A DNA stretch of 64,000 nt from an uncultured Luteitalea sp. (lineage in GTDB: Bacteria; Acidobacteriota; Vicinamibacteria; Vicinamibacterales; Vicinamibacteraceae): assembly GCA_934541105.1 (NCBI GenBank), contig CAKTDA010000002.1, positions 496,001-560,000 on the forward strand. The letters run 5' to 3'. The number at the start of each line of letters is the position of its first letter. The first letter of the stretch is position 1. The notes beneath the pieces are model-generated. The model searched no databases, was not told where the DNA came from, and worked only from the letters and a program-made list of their open reading frames with translations. This document shows, in pieces, positions 52,350-61,623 of the stretch. Both the position numbers and the translations under genes were made by a program.

Positions 52350-53539
52350 GATACGGGCTCCTCCTGCAGCGCCTCGACGTAGAGCTGCTCGAAGGCGTCG
52401 ATCACGGCGGCGGCGGCCGGACCCTCGCGTCGGGCGGCACGGAAGCGGAGGTACAACTCGCGTGGTCCGAGCGACCCGTCGATCAACGGCGGGGCGTCGC
52501 GTCCGGCGGCCCGCGCCGGCACCCGCACGTCCACGCTCACGACACCCGGCAGCGCGGCACGTACCTGGCGGTTGATGTCGGCGTCCACGTCGGGCCCCGG
52601 GCACTCGACGATCACGCGCAGGTGGGGGTTGTCGCGCATCCCCTGCGGCCCGTGGACCGACAGCGAGGGCAGCGACGCGGCCGGAATCGTGACGGTCCGC
52701 ACGGGCCTGCCCCCGACGCAGGGCCTCGGCTCGACGCGCGCCGGCTGGCCGGCGCGGACGTCCACGACGTTGTAGAACTTCTCCTGGCCCTCCTCGCCGA
52801 AATCGAGCTGCAGCGGTGACCCGGCGTACCACGTCGGGCCCGGCGCCGCTTCGATGCGCTGGTGGCGGTGGATGTGGCCGAGCGCCACGTAGTCCGCCTC
52901 GGCGGGCAGCATCTCCGGCCGTGCCGCCCAGTCGTCGCCGATGTGCACGCGCCGTTCACTGCCGCCGACCATCGCGCCCTCGAGGTGCGTGTGGGCCATC
53001 AGCAGGTTCACGGTGTGGCGGCCGAAACCCTCGCACACGTGCGCGACGAGCTTCTGCATCTCCGCGGCGTAGGTGTGCGCCGCCCGCTCCGGGGCCTCGC
53101 CGAGCTCCTGCGCCGACACGAGCCGCGCCACCGGTGCGAACGGCACCATCGCCACGACGGCACGCTCTCCACCGCGCGACGCGATCTCGATGCAGCCGCC
53201 AGCCGTGCGCGGCTTCGGCAACCCGCAGGCCCACACCTGCGCCAGTTCGGCAAGCTGTGCCCAGGCCTCGACGCGCGCCGCGCCGTCGTGATTGCCCGCA
53301 ATCACCACCGAGGGCACGTCGAGCCGCCCCACGCGCCGGAAGAAGCCGAAGACGATCCGCTCGGCTTCCGCCGACGGCGACGGCGTGTCGAAGATGTCGC
53401 CGGTCATCAGCACGAGGTCGATGCACTCGCGCTCGATCGCCGACGCGATGTCGTCGAGCACGGTGGCGAGTTCGTCGAGGCGGGACTGGCCCTTCCACAC
53501 CTTGCCGGCGTGCCAGTCGGATGTGTGCAGGATCTTCAC
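52346..53539 (-). CDS. sbcD: Exonuclease subunit SbcD (Mre11-like nuclease)
   Basis: A 397-residue metallophosphoesterase-fold nuclease. I chose GTG 53539 (KILHTSDWHAGK) because the first metal motif TSDWH then lies at residues 6-10, the usual place; a 27-residue longer form is open. Further motifs are LVLMTGDIFD, IAGNHD, LLMAHTH and LGHIHRHQ. It cleaves DNA with Mn2+ in complex with SbcC. Its stop overlaps the sbcC start, so both are made in one transcript. Divergent from the NHL/M23 gene with a 111-base gap. Confidence 0.94.
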   Translation of the reverse strand: MKILHTSDWHAGKVWKGQSRLDELATVLDDIASAIERECIDLVLMTGDIFDTPSPSAEAERIVFGFFRRVGRLDVPSVVIAGNHDGAARVEAWAQLAELAQVWACGLPKPRTAGGCIEIASRGGERAVVAMVPFAPVARLVSAQELGEAPERAAHTYAAEMQKLVAHVCEGFGRHTVNLLMAHTHLEGAMVGGSERRVHIGDDWAARPEMLPAEADYVALGHIHRHQRIEAAPGPTWYAGSPLQLDFGEEGQEKFYNVVDVRAGQPARVEPRPCVGGRPVRTVTIPAASLPSLSVHGPQGMRDNPHLRVIVECPGPDVDADINRQVRAALPGVVSVDVRVPARAAGRDAPPLIDGSLGPRELYLRFRAARREGPAAAAVIDAFEQLYVEALQEEPVS

Positions 53540-53650
53540 GGCGTCGGCAACGAGGGGACGACCGCCTGCAACCGGATGTGACAGGTGATGAGCAGCCGGT
53601 GCATCCACACAGCATGACATGGTTCGATGCGCCCTTCATGACGAGACAAT

Positions 53651-55993
53651 GTGCGCGTGCCTGTTCGATTCCGCGCGACGTGGCTCGTTGTCGCGACCGT
53701 CCTCGCTGCCGCACTCGGTGTCGGCGCCATGTGGTACCTGCTGACACCCGGCGGCGAGCCCGAAGGCCCCTGGGTCGGAGCCGTGGGCATACACGCCGGG
53801 ACCGGCGTCGCCGGCTGGATCGACGGCCCTCCGTACGAAGCCCGCTTCTCCGAACCCTTCGGCATCGTCGCGCTCGACGACGGGACGCTCGTGGTGAGCG
53901 ACGCGGGCGATTCACACCGCATCCGGCGCATCGCACCGGACGGCACCGTGACGACGGTTGCGGGCGGCGGACCGGGCTTCGTGGACGGGCGCGGGGCCGC
54001 AGCGCGCTTCCGCACGCCATCCGCGATCGCGATGGGACCGGACGGCGCGCTGTACGTGGCCGACACCGGCAACAACGCGATCAGGCGCGTCACCCTCGAT
54101 GGCGAGGTGACGACGGTTGCAGGCGACGGCATCGCGGGCGACGCGGATGGCCCGGTGCGTGATGCGCGGTTCAACGCGCCCGTCGGCGTGACCGTCGATG
54201 GCGCCGGCCGCATCGTCGTTGCCGACACCTACAACGACCGGATCCGGATGATCCTGCCAGGCGACAGGGTCCTCACCATTGCCGGCGAGGGAGCCGGCCA
54301 TGTGGATGGCGCGAGGTCCATCGCGCGCTTCGACACGCCGTGCGGCGTCGCGGTCGATCCCGACGGGCGGATCCTCGTCGCCGACACCGGCAACGGTGCC
54401 GTGCGCGTGATTGGCACCGATGGATCGACGTCCACGCATGCCGCGTCGTTCTCGGACGCAGGTGCCACGCCGTCGCGGCCTGTCGTCGGCCTCGATCGCC
54501 CGATTGCCGTCGCTGCGGATGCGGACGGGAACGTCCACGTCGCCGACGAGGCGGGCACGCTGTTCCTGCTGCCCGCACGCGGAGGCGCGCTGACGATCGG
54601 CGGATCGGGCAGCGGATTCGCGAATGGCGTCGGGGGCGATGCGCGGTTCCGTCGCCCCTCCGGGCTTGCCGTCGCGCCGGGCGCACCCGTGCGCCTGTTC
54701 GTCGCCGATGCCGGCAATGCGCTCGTGCGCGGCGTCACACCGGTGCATGCCGATGGCCGGCAGGCGCCGGTGCGGCCCATCGAAAGGCTGCTCGACCCGC
54801 CGGTCTTCGGCGTTCCCCGGGCGGCGCATGTTGCGCCGGCATTCGACGCGGAAGCGTTCGGCCGGACGCCCCTGATCTGGCCCGTTGCTCCACTCGATGG
54901 CCCGCACGAGGTCGCCGGGACGTTCGGCGAGGCCCGGGGAGACGCTGGGCAGGAGCGCTTCCATGCCGGCCTCGACGTCCGTGAGGTGCAGGGCACCGTC
55001 GTGCGTGCCGTGCGTGAGGGCATCGTGTCGAGCCCCATCGCGACCGGGTCGTTCGACACGCTGAACGAGTGGGTGCGGATCGGGCCCGTGGCCTACGTCC
55101 ACATCCGCGTGGGGCGACGGCAGCCGGGTCGCGCGTATCGGGTCACGGGGACGGCGCTCGGCGGTCGCGGCGCGGTGCGAGCCGATTCGATCGCGCGTGA
55201 TGCGCAGCGATTCGCACCGGTGTTCGACGAGACCGGCGCGATGCAGCGGATGCGCGTGAAGCGGGGCGCCGCGTTCGCAGCCGGCGATGTCGTTGGCACC
55301 ATCAACGGTTTCAACCACGTGCACCTCAACGTCGGCTGGCCCGGCGAGGAGCACAACCCGCTGCGGTTCGGCCTCGTGCGGTTCGTGGACACGATCGCGC
55401 CGACGATCGCGGCGCACGGCGTGCGCCTGTTCGACGAGTCGGGCCAGCCGCTCAATCCGGATCGCATCGTCGCCGGTGCGCCGACGCGACGCGGACGTGC
55501 GGCAAGGCCCCGACAGCTTCCGCCCGTCGAGCCCGTCGTCGTGCGCGGACGCGTGCAGATTGTCGTTGACACCTGGGACCAGGCCGAAGGCAACACGCCC
55601 TCACGCCGGCTCGGGCTCTACGCGCTCGGGTATCAGGTGCTCGACCGCCACGGCGTGGCGGTCCCCGGCTTCGAAGTCGAGCGCAGGACGATCCGGTTCG
55701 ACTCGCTCGGGCGCGACGCCGACGCGCCGCGGCTCGTGTTCGCGTCGGGCAGCGGCATCCCGGTCCATGGGGCGCGCCGCACGCGATTCCTCTATGTGGT
55801 CACGACGACGTTCGTGGGTGGGGTTGCCGTGCCGGGCCATTGGGACACGACGACGCTGGCGCCTGGCGAGTACGTGCTGCGGGTCTTCGGAGAGGACCAT
55901 CACGGCAATCGCACGACCCGCGACCTTCGCGTCGTCGTCACGCGGGAGGCCGGCCGGGCGGCCGGTCCCCGCGATGGACGCGACGTGCGTTAG
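53651..55993 (+). CDS. NHL-repeat beta-propeller fused to M23-peptidase-like domain, exported
   Basis: A 780-residue protein starting at GTG 53651 (or GTG 53657), with one N-terminal hydrophobic helix (LVVATVLAAALGVGAMWYLL), so it is anchored or secreted. Residues ~40-360 carry about six NHL-type repeats, each with a pattern like PDGTVTTVAG...G..DG......RF..P.G.AV...G...VADT.N..IR. The second half (about 390-600) resembles an M23 metallopeptidase: HAGLDV (His438, Asp442), GTVVRAVREGIVSS, and NHVHLNVGW (His556, His558). The C-terminal ~170 residues are beta-rich. If the metal site is complete, it could cut peptidoglycan peptides. NHL/M23 combination is unusual. No good ribosome site is seen. 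Confidence 0.82.
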   Translation: MRVPVRFRATWLVVATVLAAALGVGAMWYLLTPGGEPEGPWVGAVGIHAGTGVAGWIDGPPYEARFSEPFGIVALDDGTLVVSDAGDSHRIRRIAPDGTVTTVAGGGPGFVDGRGAAARFRTPSAIAMGPDGALYVADTGNNAIRRVTLDGEVTTVAGDGIAGDADGPVRDARFNAPVGVTVDGAGRIVVADTYNDRIRMILPGDRVLTIAGEGAGHVDGARSIARFDTPCGVAVDPDGRILVADTGNGAVRVIGTDGSTSTHAASFSDAGATPSRPVVGLDRPIAVAADADGNVHVADEAGTLFLLPARGGALTIGGSGSGFANGVGGDARFRRPSGLAVAPGAPVRLFVADAGNALVRGVTPVHADGRQAPVRPIERLLDPPVFGVPRAAHVAPAFDAEAFGRTPLIWPVAPLDGPHEVAGTFGEARGDAGQERFHAGLDVREVQGTVVRAVREGIVSSPIATGSFDTLNEWVRIGPVAYVHIRVGRRQPGRAYRVTGTALGGRGAVRADSIARDAQRFAPVFDETGAMQRMRVKRGAAFAAGDVVGTINGFNHVHLNVGWPGEEHNPLRFGLVRFVDTIAPTIAAHGVRLFDESGQPLNPDRIVAGAPTRRGRAARPRQLPPVEPVVVRGRVQIVVDTWDQAEGNTPSRRLGLYALGYQVLDRHGVAVPGFEVERRTIRFDSLGRDADAPRLVFASGSGIPVHGARRTRFLYVVTTTFVGGVAVPGHWDTTTLAPGEYVLRVFGEDHHGNRTTRDLRVVVTREAGRAAGPRDGRDVR

Positions 55994-56193
55994 TCGTCGA
56001 GCACGAACGTGATCATCATGTTCACCTGGTACTCGACGATGCGGCCGTTGTCGCAGCGGACGTGCTGCTCCTTGATCCAGGCGCTCTTGATGTTGCGGAT
56101 GGTCTTGTTCGCTCTCGCGAGCCCCTGCTGCAGGGCGTCCTCGAAGCTCTTGGCAGACGTGGCGCTGATCTCGCTGACCTTCGCGACTGACAT
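55990..56193 (-). CDS. Dodecin (flavin-binding)
   Basis: A 67-residue protein, the usual dodecin length, starting at ATG 56193 after a GGAGG site. Dodecins form 12-mers that store riboflavin/FMN or CoA. The family pattern is clear: MSVAKVSEISATSAKSFEDALQQGLARANKTIRNIKSAWIKEQHV, with the Trp39 that stacks on flavin, followed by YQVNMMITFVLDD. It converges on the NHL/M23 gene with a 4-base overlap. Confidence 0.95.
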   Translation of the reverse strand: MSVAKVSEISATSAKSFEDALQQGLARANKTIRNIKSAWIKEQHVRCDNGRIVEYQVNMMITFVLDD

Positions 56194-56357
56194 GCGGGCT
56201 CCTCCTTGATGCAGGCAACTGCGTGGCCGGGCCGCCGCGGACGGCTTCCGCGTCGCGCCCTCGCGTTCGTGATGCTCTCGCACCGTACACGCTGGATCCC
56301 GGAAGACGCAAGGCGGCGGGCCAATGGCCGAGGCCCCGCGAACCGCCGGGATGAGGA

Positions 56358-58181
56358 TCAGTCGCGCCCGCGGTCGCGCCGGACGGTGACGCGCCGGCCG
56401 CGGACCTTCGCATGGCGCAGCGAGACGATGATGCGCGTCGCCAGCGCCTCGGGCACCTCCACGAGGGAACTTTCGTCGCCGATGCGGATGGCGCCGATGA
56501 CGCCGCTGTCCACGTCGGCCTCGCCCGCGATGGCGCCAACGAGGTCCGCCGGCCTGACGCCTGCCGTGCGGCCGACGTTCAGGTAGAGCACCGTCCGTGC
56601 GCCGCCGGCACCGCGTGGCGCCTTCGCTCCCGCCTTCCCGGGACGCGCACGCTCGGTGCGTGGTGCCCGCTCACGGTCCTTCCGCCCCGCTTCGGCAAGG
56701 GCCTCGTCGAGCGAGGGGCCCTGCGCGTCCTCCCGCGACGATGACGGGCGCGCGGCGCGCGCAGCTGATGGCGTGCCTGAGGTGCGCGTCCGGCCAGACA
56801 CCGTGGCGTCGTCATGGAGCAACCGGATCGCCGCCGCCGCGATGTCGAGCACGTCGTGGTCCTGCGCCAGGCGATCGACGACGGCACGCGCCGTGTCGAG
56901 CCCGCCCTCGACGATCTGCGCGCGCACCGACGCAAGCGTCGTGTCGAGCCGCCGCGCCTGGAGATCGGCTTCTGTCGGCACCGGCAGGATCTCGATGCGC
57001 GACCGCGTGACGCCCTCGATCTGGCGCAGCGCACGATGCTGGCGTGGATCGACGAGCGACATCGCCATGCCCTCGCGCCCTGCGCGTCCGGTGCGACCGA
57101 TGCGGTGGACGTAGACCTCGGGCGTCATCGGGAGGTCGTAGTTGACGACATGCGAGACGCTCTCGATGTCGAGCCCGCGCGCCGCGACGTCGGTGGCGAC
57201 GAGCACGTCGGCCTGCCCGCTCCGGAACGCCTGCATCACGCGGTCGCGCGCCTTCTGCTCCATGCCGCCGTGCAGCGCCTTGGCGCCGTACCCGTGCGCG
57301 GCGAGCGTGTCCGTGAGTTCGTCGACCTCGGTCCGTGTCCGGCAGAAGACGATGGCCGATGCCGGCGACTCGACGTCGAGCACGCGGCCCAGGGCCGCGG
57401 TCTTCTGCCCACGCGGGACCAGGTAGGCGACCTGGCGGATGCGCGGCAGCTTGCCGGCCGCGCGCTTCTCCTTCGCGATGCTCACGCGTGCAGGGTCCTG
57501 CAGGTGCGTGGCCGCAATCGCCTCGAGCCGCGGCGCCATCGTCGCGGCAAAGAGCGCGGTCTGCCGCTCCTCGGGCGCGTGCGCGAGGATTGCCTCGATG
57601 TCGTCCGCAAATCCCATGTCGATCATCTCGTCGGCCTCGTCGAGCACGACGACGCGCAGCGAGCGGAGGTCGAGCGTGCCCCGGCGCAGGTGATCGAGTG
57701 CGCGTCCGGGCGTCGCCACCACGAGCGACACGCCGCGGCGAAGCGCGCGGATCTGCACGTCCATCGGTGCGCCGCCATAGAGCGGCGCCACCGTCAGCGT
57801 CGTGCCGCGGGCGTACTTGTGCAGCGCCTCGGCGACCTGCATGGCGAGTTCGCGCGTCGGCACGAGCACGAGACCGCGGGGGGCCTGGCTCCTGGCGCCC
57901 TTGCGGGCGAGGCGCTCGATCATCGGCAGCGCGAAGGCGGCCGTCTTCCCCGTGCCCGTGCCCGCCATGCCGAGCATGTCGCGGCCTTCGAGCAGGATGG
58001 GGATGGCCTCCCGCTGGATGGGGGTCGGCTCCTCGTAACCGAGGGCGGTGACGGCCGAGACGAGCGGCTTCGAGAGGCCGAGCGCTTCGAAGCCGGCCGG
58101 TGGATCCTGCAAGGGTTCACTGCTCACCGACGGATCGTACCGGGGATCGGGCGCGGCGCGGCGGAAGTTGTCGAGGTGCAT
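56358..58181 (-). CDS. DEAD-box RNA helicase with DbpA-type RNA-binding C-terminus
   Basis: A 607-residue ATP-dependent RNA helicase starting at ATG 58181 (MHLDNFRR) with GGGAGGGG upstream. Helicase motifs: Q motif (Phe31, PTPIQ with Gln56), Walker A AGTGTGKT (73-80), PTREL, TPGR, DEAD (181-184), SAT-like AATMA, then domain 2 with VATDVAARGLD and HRIGRTGRAG. A Pro/Arg/Lys-rich linker (about 440-520) precedes a ~75-residue C-terminal fold matching the DbpA RNA-binding domain (LYLNVGRTAGVRPADLVGAIAGEA). Such helicases act in ribosome assembly or cold adaptation. Between it and dodecin lie about 160 bases without a visible gene. Confidence 0.95.
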   Translation of the reverse strand: MHLDNFRRAAPDPRYDPSVSSEPLQDPPAGFEALGLSKPLVSAVTALGYEEPTPIQREAIPILLEGRDMLGMAGTGTGKTAAFALPMIERLARKGARSQAPRGLVLVPTRELAMQVAEALHKYARGTTLTVAPLYGGAPMDVQIRALRRGVSLVVATPGRALDHLRRGTLDLRSLRVVVLDEADEMIDMGFADDIEAILAHAPEERQTALFAATMAPRLEAIAATHLQDPARVSIAKEKRAAGKLPRIRQVAYLVPRGQKTAALGRVLDVESPASAIVFCRTRTEVDELTDTLAAHGYGAKALHGGMEQKARDRVMQAFRSGQADVLVATDVAARGLDIESVSHVVNYDLPMTPEVYVHRIGRTGRAGREGMAMSLVDPRQHRALRQIEGVTRSRIEILPVPTEADLQARRLDTTLASVRAQIVEGGLDTARAVVDRLAQDHDVLDIAAAAIRLLHDDATVSGRTRTSGTPSAARAARPSSSREDAQGPSLDEALAEAGRKDRERAPRTERARPGKAGAKAPRGAGGARTVLYLNVGRTAGVRPADLVGAIAGEADVDSGVIGAIRIGDESSLVEVPEALATRIIVSLRHAKVRGRRVTVRRDRGRD

Positions 58182-58288
58182 CGCCCCTCCCGGAAAATCA
58201 AGGGGTTGCGGTCCGTCAGGAATCAAGTAGATTGGGGCGCTCAGGAGTTCGAACGTTGGCTATCTCCTCACCCGTCCTTCGTCCCCCC

Positions 58289-58615
58289 ATGCCGGTGCTG
58301 GACACCCGTGCCTGCGCCGAACTCGGCGGCCTGCTGGCTGGAACGCGCGAGGAGCGCGGCATCGGCCAGGCCGAGGCGGCGCGGGCCCTGCTGCTCTCGA
58401 CCAACCAGGTCCGGGCGCTCGAGCGCGCGGAACTCGGCCCGTTCTACAACGCCGCGTTCTTCATGGCCGGGCTGCGCAAGTACGTGCTGTTCCTCGGCCT
58501 GCCGCTCGAGCTTGCCGAGCGGGTCGCGACCGACCCACCCTCGCCCGAAGACGCGCAGGCGCAGCGTCCGACGACGCTCGTGACCCGCCTCCGGGCCAGC
58601 CTCTTCGGCGCATGA
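58289..58615 (+). CDS. Small RodZ-type helix-turn-helix protein
   Basis: A 108-residue protein; ATG 58289 is used, but TTG 58256 is an alternative in the same frame. Residues ~8-70 resemble the N-terminal HTH of RodZ: ELGGLLAGTREERGIGQAEAARALLLSTNQVRALE, then FMAGLRKYVLFLGLPLELAER. There is no transmembrane segment and no C-terminal periplasmic domain, so it is a short cytoplasmic HTH protein. The AI-2E-like gene follows in the same reading frame after the TGA at 58613-58615, with no ordinary start codon in between. Confidence 0.75.
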   Translation: MPVLDTRACAELGGLLAGTREERGIGQAEAARALLLSTNQVRALERAELGPFYNAAFFMAGLRKYVLFLGLPLELAERVATDPPSPEDAQAQRPTTLVTRLRASLFGA

Positions 58616-58696
58616 GGCTCTTCCATCGTTGACTCACCCTTCGTCCGTCGTGCCCTGATCGTCATCGCGCTCGTCGCGGCGGCAACCGTCCTGGCG

Positions 58697-59656
58697 TTGC
58701 TGACGTGGCGCGGGTACATCGCGCTGCTCGTCACCTTCGCCGGCATCCTCGTTGCTGTGCTTCTGCGCAGTCTCTCCCAGTGGGTGCAGCGATTCAGGCC
58801 GATGGGCGACACGGCGGCACTCGCCGTCGTCTGTCTCGCCCTGATCGCCCTCGGGACGGGCGGGGCACTCCTGATTGCCAACCCGCTCCAGACACAGGTT
58901 GCCGAACTGCTCGACACGCTGCCGCAGGCCGTCTCCGAGGTGCGCGAGCAGGTGTCTCGCGTGCCCCTCGGACAGCGCGTCATGGCGCAGATGGCGGGGA
59001 ACGATCAGGGCGGCTCCGGCGCGCCCGCCGCCCTGATGCGGTGGGCGTCGAGCCTCGTCACCCTCGGAGGCTACGTCGTCCTCATGGTGTTCGTCGGGCT
59101 GTTCCTCGCGGCAGAGCCGGCGGTCTATCGGCGCGGACTCGTGCGGCTGTTTCCCCTCGCGATGCGCCGCCGGGTCGACGAGGTGTGCTGCGAGGTCGGC
59201 GAGAGCCTGCAGCGCTGGCTCGTGGGCCGTGCGGCCCTGATGCTCGTCGTCGCCGTCGCGACGTGGATCGGGCTCATGCTGCTCGGCATTCCGCTCGCGC
59301 TCGCGCTTGCCGTGCTCGCCGGCCTGCTGACGTTCATCCCGAACTTCGGACCGCTGCTGTCGGCGGTGCCGGCCATGCTGCTGGCGCTGCTCCAGAGCCC
59401 GATGCACGCGGTGTACGTCGGACTGCTGTATCTCGCGATCCAGACCGCGGAAAGCTACACGCTGGAGCCCTACGTGATGCGCAAGGCCGACGACCTGCCG
59501 CCGGCGCTCGTCGTCGCCGGCCAGTTGTTCCTCGGCGTCACGCTCGGTGCGCCGGGCGTGATCCTGGCCACGCCGCTCATCGTGGTCCTTGCCGTGCTCG
59601 TGCAACGGCTGTATGTCGAGGACGTGCTCGGCGACGTCGTCGCAGACGACGCGTGA
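58697..59656 (+). CDS. AI-2E family membrane protein (PerM-like permease), start uncertain
   Basis: A membrane protein of at least 319 residues with the AI-2E pattern: two to three N-terminal hydrophobic segments, a soluble middle (LLDTLPQAVSEVREQVSRVP), then VVLMVFVGLFLAAEPAVYRRGLVRLFP and a C-terminal membrane cluster with LAGLLTFIPNFGPLLSAVPAMLLALLQSP and GVTLGAPGVILATPLIVVLAVL. The annotated TTG 58697 cuts off part of the first hydrophobic segment; coding character runs back to about 58625. No ATG or GTG, only a TTG at 58697, occurs in frame after the preceding TGA. Either an unusual start (for example ATC 58625) or a reading error/readthrough of that TGA may be involved. Function in bacteria varies (efflux, Na+/H+ exchange or signal export). 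Confidence 0.85.
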   Translation: MLTWRGYIALLVTFAGILVAVLLRSLSQWVQRFRPMGDTAALAVVCLALIALGTGGALLIANPLQTQVAELLDTLPQAVSEVREQVSRVPLGQRVMAQMAGNDQGGSGAPAALMRWASSLVTLGGYVVLMVFVGLFLAAEPAVYRRGLVRLFPLAMRRRVDEVCCEVGESLQRWLVGRAALMLVVAVATWIGLMLLGIPLALALAVLAGLLTFIPNFGPLLSAVPAMLLALLQSPMHAVYVGLLYLAIQTAESYTLEPYVMRKADDLPPALVVAGQLFLGVTLGAPGVILATPLIVVLAVLVQRLYVEDVLGDVVADDA

Positions 59657-59706
59657 GGGCAACGCTCGATGGTCAACGGTCGAGGCCGATGGTAGGCTTT
59701 CGCGCC

Positions 59707-60213
59707 ATGGTGCCGCTTGTCGAGGTGGTGCAGGGACTCATGGCGGCCGACCCGCAGGGCGGGTGGCTGCGGCGGCTGTTCGAGTCGCTCGAAGAGGTCC
59801 ACTGGGGCGCCCTGCGGAACCCGGGACGCATCGCGCAGGACCCGGGACCGCGCGAGGTGGCGCTCGTGGACGGCCCCATCGTGCTGCCCTGCCTCGTCGA
59901 GACCGACACGCTCCTCGTCGCATTCGAGGACGCACGCCGCGCGCCCCTCCCCACCGGTACGCCTGCCGACCCCCGGCGCCATCACGTCTCGCGCTGCATC
60001 GAGGCCCTGCGCGTGCTTGCCGGGGCGCGTGCCGAAGCCGAGGGGCTCGACACCGATCCGCTGTTCGGCGTGATCGTCGTCGGGGCACCGGGCCTCGAGG
60101 AGCCGCATCGCACGACGATCCTCGAAGGCCTCCCGCACATCGAGCGCGAGCAGGCCGAGGACCTGTACGCCAACTACTGGGGCCGCGTCTCTCCCGAGGC
60201 GATCGGCGCCTGA
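59707..60213 (+). CDS. Unrecognised small soluble protein
   Basis: A 168-residue soluble protein starting at ATG 59707 (MVPLVEV). I do not recognise a family. It has alternating helix and strand character, with GGWLRRLFESLEEVHWGALRNPGRI, PIVLPCLVETDTLLVAFEDARR, PLFGVIVVGAPGLEEPHRTTILEGLPHIERE and a C-terminal EDLYANYWGRVSPEAIGA. No signal or membrane segment. It starts 50 bases after the AI-2E gene and ends in a 40-base overlap with the convergent membrane protein gene. Confidence 0.75.
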   Translation: MVPLVEVVQGLMAADPQGGWLRRLFESLEEVHWGALRNPGRIAQDPGPREVALVDGPIVLPCLVETDTLLVAFEDARRAPLPTGTPADPRRHHVSRCIEALRVLAGARAEAEGLDTDPLFGVIVVGAPGLEEPHRTTILEGLPHIEREQAEDLYANYWGRVSPEAIGA

Positions 60214-61586
60214 CGCGCGGGCTGCCGGACGGCGGCAATCGCAATCAGCAGCGCGGCGAAGACGAGGAAGTAGTAGTTCAGGAACGCCTTCTTGCCGAAG
60301 GCGGTGAGCAGGAAGCACGTCAGGCCGAGCGACGCGGCAAAGCCCGCCGGCGTGCGCGGCGCCCTCCACCACGACAGCCCCAACCCGACGAGCCCCGCCG
60401 TCAGCGACACGTACAGCGCACCGTGCTTGTCGAGGGCCCACCCGTGCGCGACGAACATCCGCGTGAAGCTGAGCGAGTCGAGCCGGAACGGCTCGCGCAA
60501 CTGGAGCAGCACGGCCGACCGCATGAAGGCATCGACGTCGAGCAGCGCAAGGGGCAGCGTGACGATGGCGGCCACTGCGATGGCCTTCAATGCGAGCCGG
60601 ACGACGTCGCGTGCCCGATCGGATGAATCGCGCCCCGCCGGCGCGGCGGGCAGCAGCATCGGTGCGAACGCAAGCGCGAGCACCATGTGCTGCTTCGAGG
60701 CGACGAGCAGCCCGAGCGGCAGCCATGTCAGGGAGGGACGGCGAAGCGCCGTGGCCACGGTGAGCGCCAGCAGTGCGATCGGGAACGGCTCGGTCCATCC
60801 CTGCTCGAGGTGGAACACGAGCCGTGGCGCGAGCAGCAGCGCCGCGCCGCACAGGATGCCGATGTCGCCGCCCATCCACAACAGCACCGCCACCGCGAGG
60901 GCGAGCGCCAGCGCCTCGCTGTAGCGCAGGTCGCCGAGCAGCGCATGGCCCGGCCAGGCGAGCGCGAGGCTCAGCGGAGGGTAAGGAAACCCGAACAGGA
61001 CACGCGAGCCGTCCCGCATCTCAGGTGCGTAGAACGGCTCGTTTGCCGCGTACATGTCGGTGAAGGTGATGCCGTACGGGCTCTCGCCGCGGGCGAGTGC
61101 CGCAAAGGCATCCGCATGGACGGGAATGACGTCGATGTGGGGCTGCGGGGACTCGCGCACCGTCCACGCGCCGAGCCAGAGCGCGATGACGGCAAGCACG
61201 ACGGCCGCGCGGCGGCGCGCAGCAAGGCCATGCGAGACGGTGACGCCGAGCGCGACGATGGCGGCAACCGCGACGGCGAGGAGCAGGTCGGGATGCCGCC
61301 AGGGCCTCGGGTCGGCCATGTAGCGGGCGAGCGGGTGGCTGACGAGCGCAACCACGCTGACAAGGAGGCCAGCCTTCAGCAGGGCGCGTGTCGTGGCGTC
61401 CCGAGCCCGATCGTCATCGGTCCACGGCCATGCCACACCGGCGACGCCGAGCAGCGCGGCGCAGAGTGCAAGCCCGAGCCAGGCCAGCGTCGGCTCGTGG
61501 TAGAAGCCGTCCGACAGGTGGAGCGTGAAGCTGAGGGTGAAGACGGCGACCGTCAGCCACGGCCGCGACAGCGTGCGCACCGGCAC
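60174..61586 (-). CDS. Polytopic membrane protein, GT-C glycosyltransferase-like
   Basis: A 470-residue protein with about 10-12 hydrophobic segments, starting at GTG 61586 (or GTG 61580). The layout, with a periplasmic loop after the first membrane helices containing HIDVIPVHADAFAALARGESPYGITFTDMYA and a segment FGFPYPPLSLALAWPGH, resembles GT87/DUF2029-type mannosyltransferases, which use a polyprenyl-phosphate sugar donor. The pattern DVIPVHADAFAALARGESPY with Asp corresponds to the first-loop catalytic Asp region of the GT-C class. No known partner genes are close. Function is inferred only. Confidence 0.75.
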   Translation of the reverse strand: MPVRTLSRPWLTVAVFTLSFTLHLSDGFYHEPTLAWLGLALCAALLGVAGVAWPWTDDDRARDATTRALLKAGLLVSVVALVSHPLARYMADPRPWRHPDLLLAVAVAAIVALGVTVSHGLAARRRAAVVLAVIALWLGAWTVRESPQPHIDVIPVHADAFAALARGESPYGITFTDMYAANEPFYAPEMRDGSRVLFGFPYPPLSLALAWPGHALLGDLRYSEALALALAVAVLLWMGGDIGILCGAALLLAPRLVFHLEQGWTEPFPIALLALTVATALRRPSLTWLPLGLLVASKQHMVLALAFAPMLLPAAPAGRDSSDRARDVVRLALKAIAVAAIVTLPLALLDVDAFMRSAVLLQLREPFRLDSLSFTRMFVAHGWALDKHGALYVSLTAGLVGLGLSWWRAPRTPAGFAASLGLTCFLLTAFGKKAFLNYYFLVFAALLIAIAAVRQPARQAPIASGETRPQ

Positions 61587-61623
61587 AGGCTGCCGCAGGC
61601 GGCCCGATCACGCAAGCTGGGCC

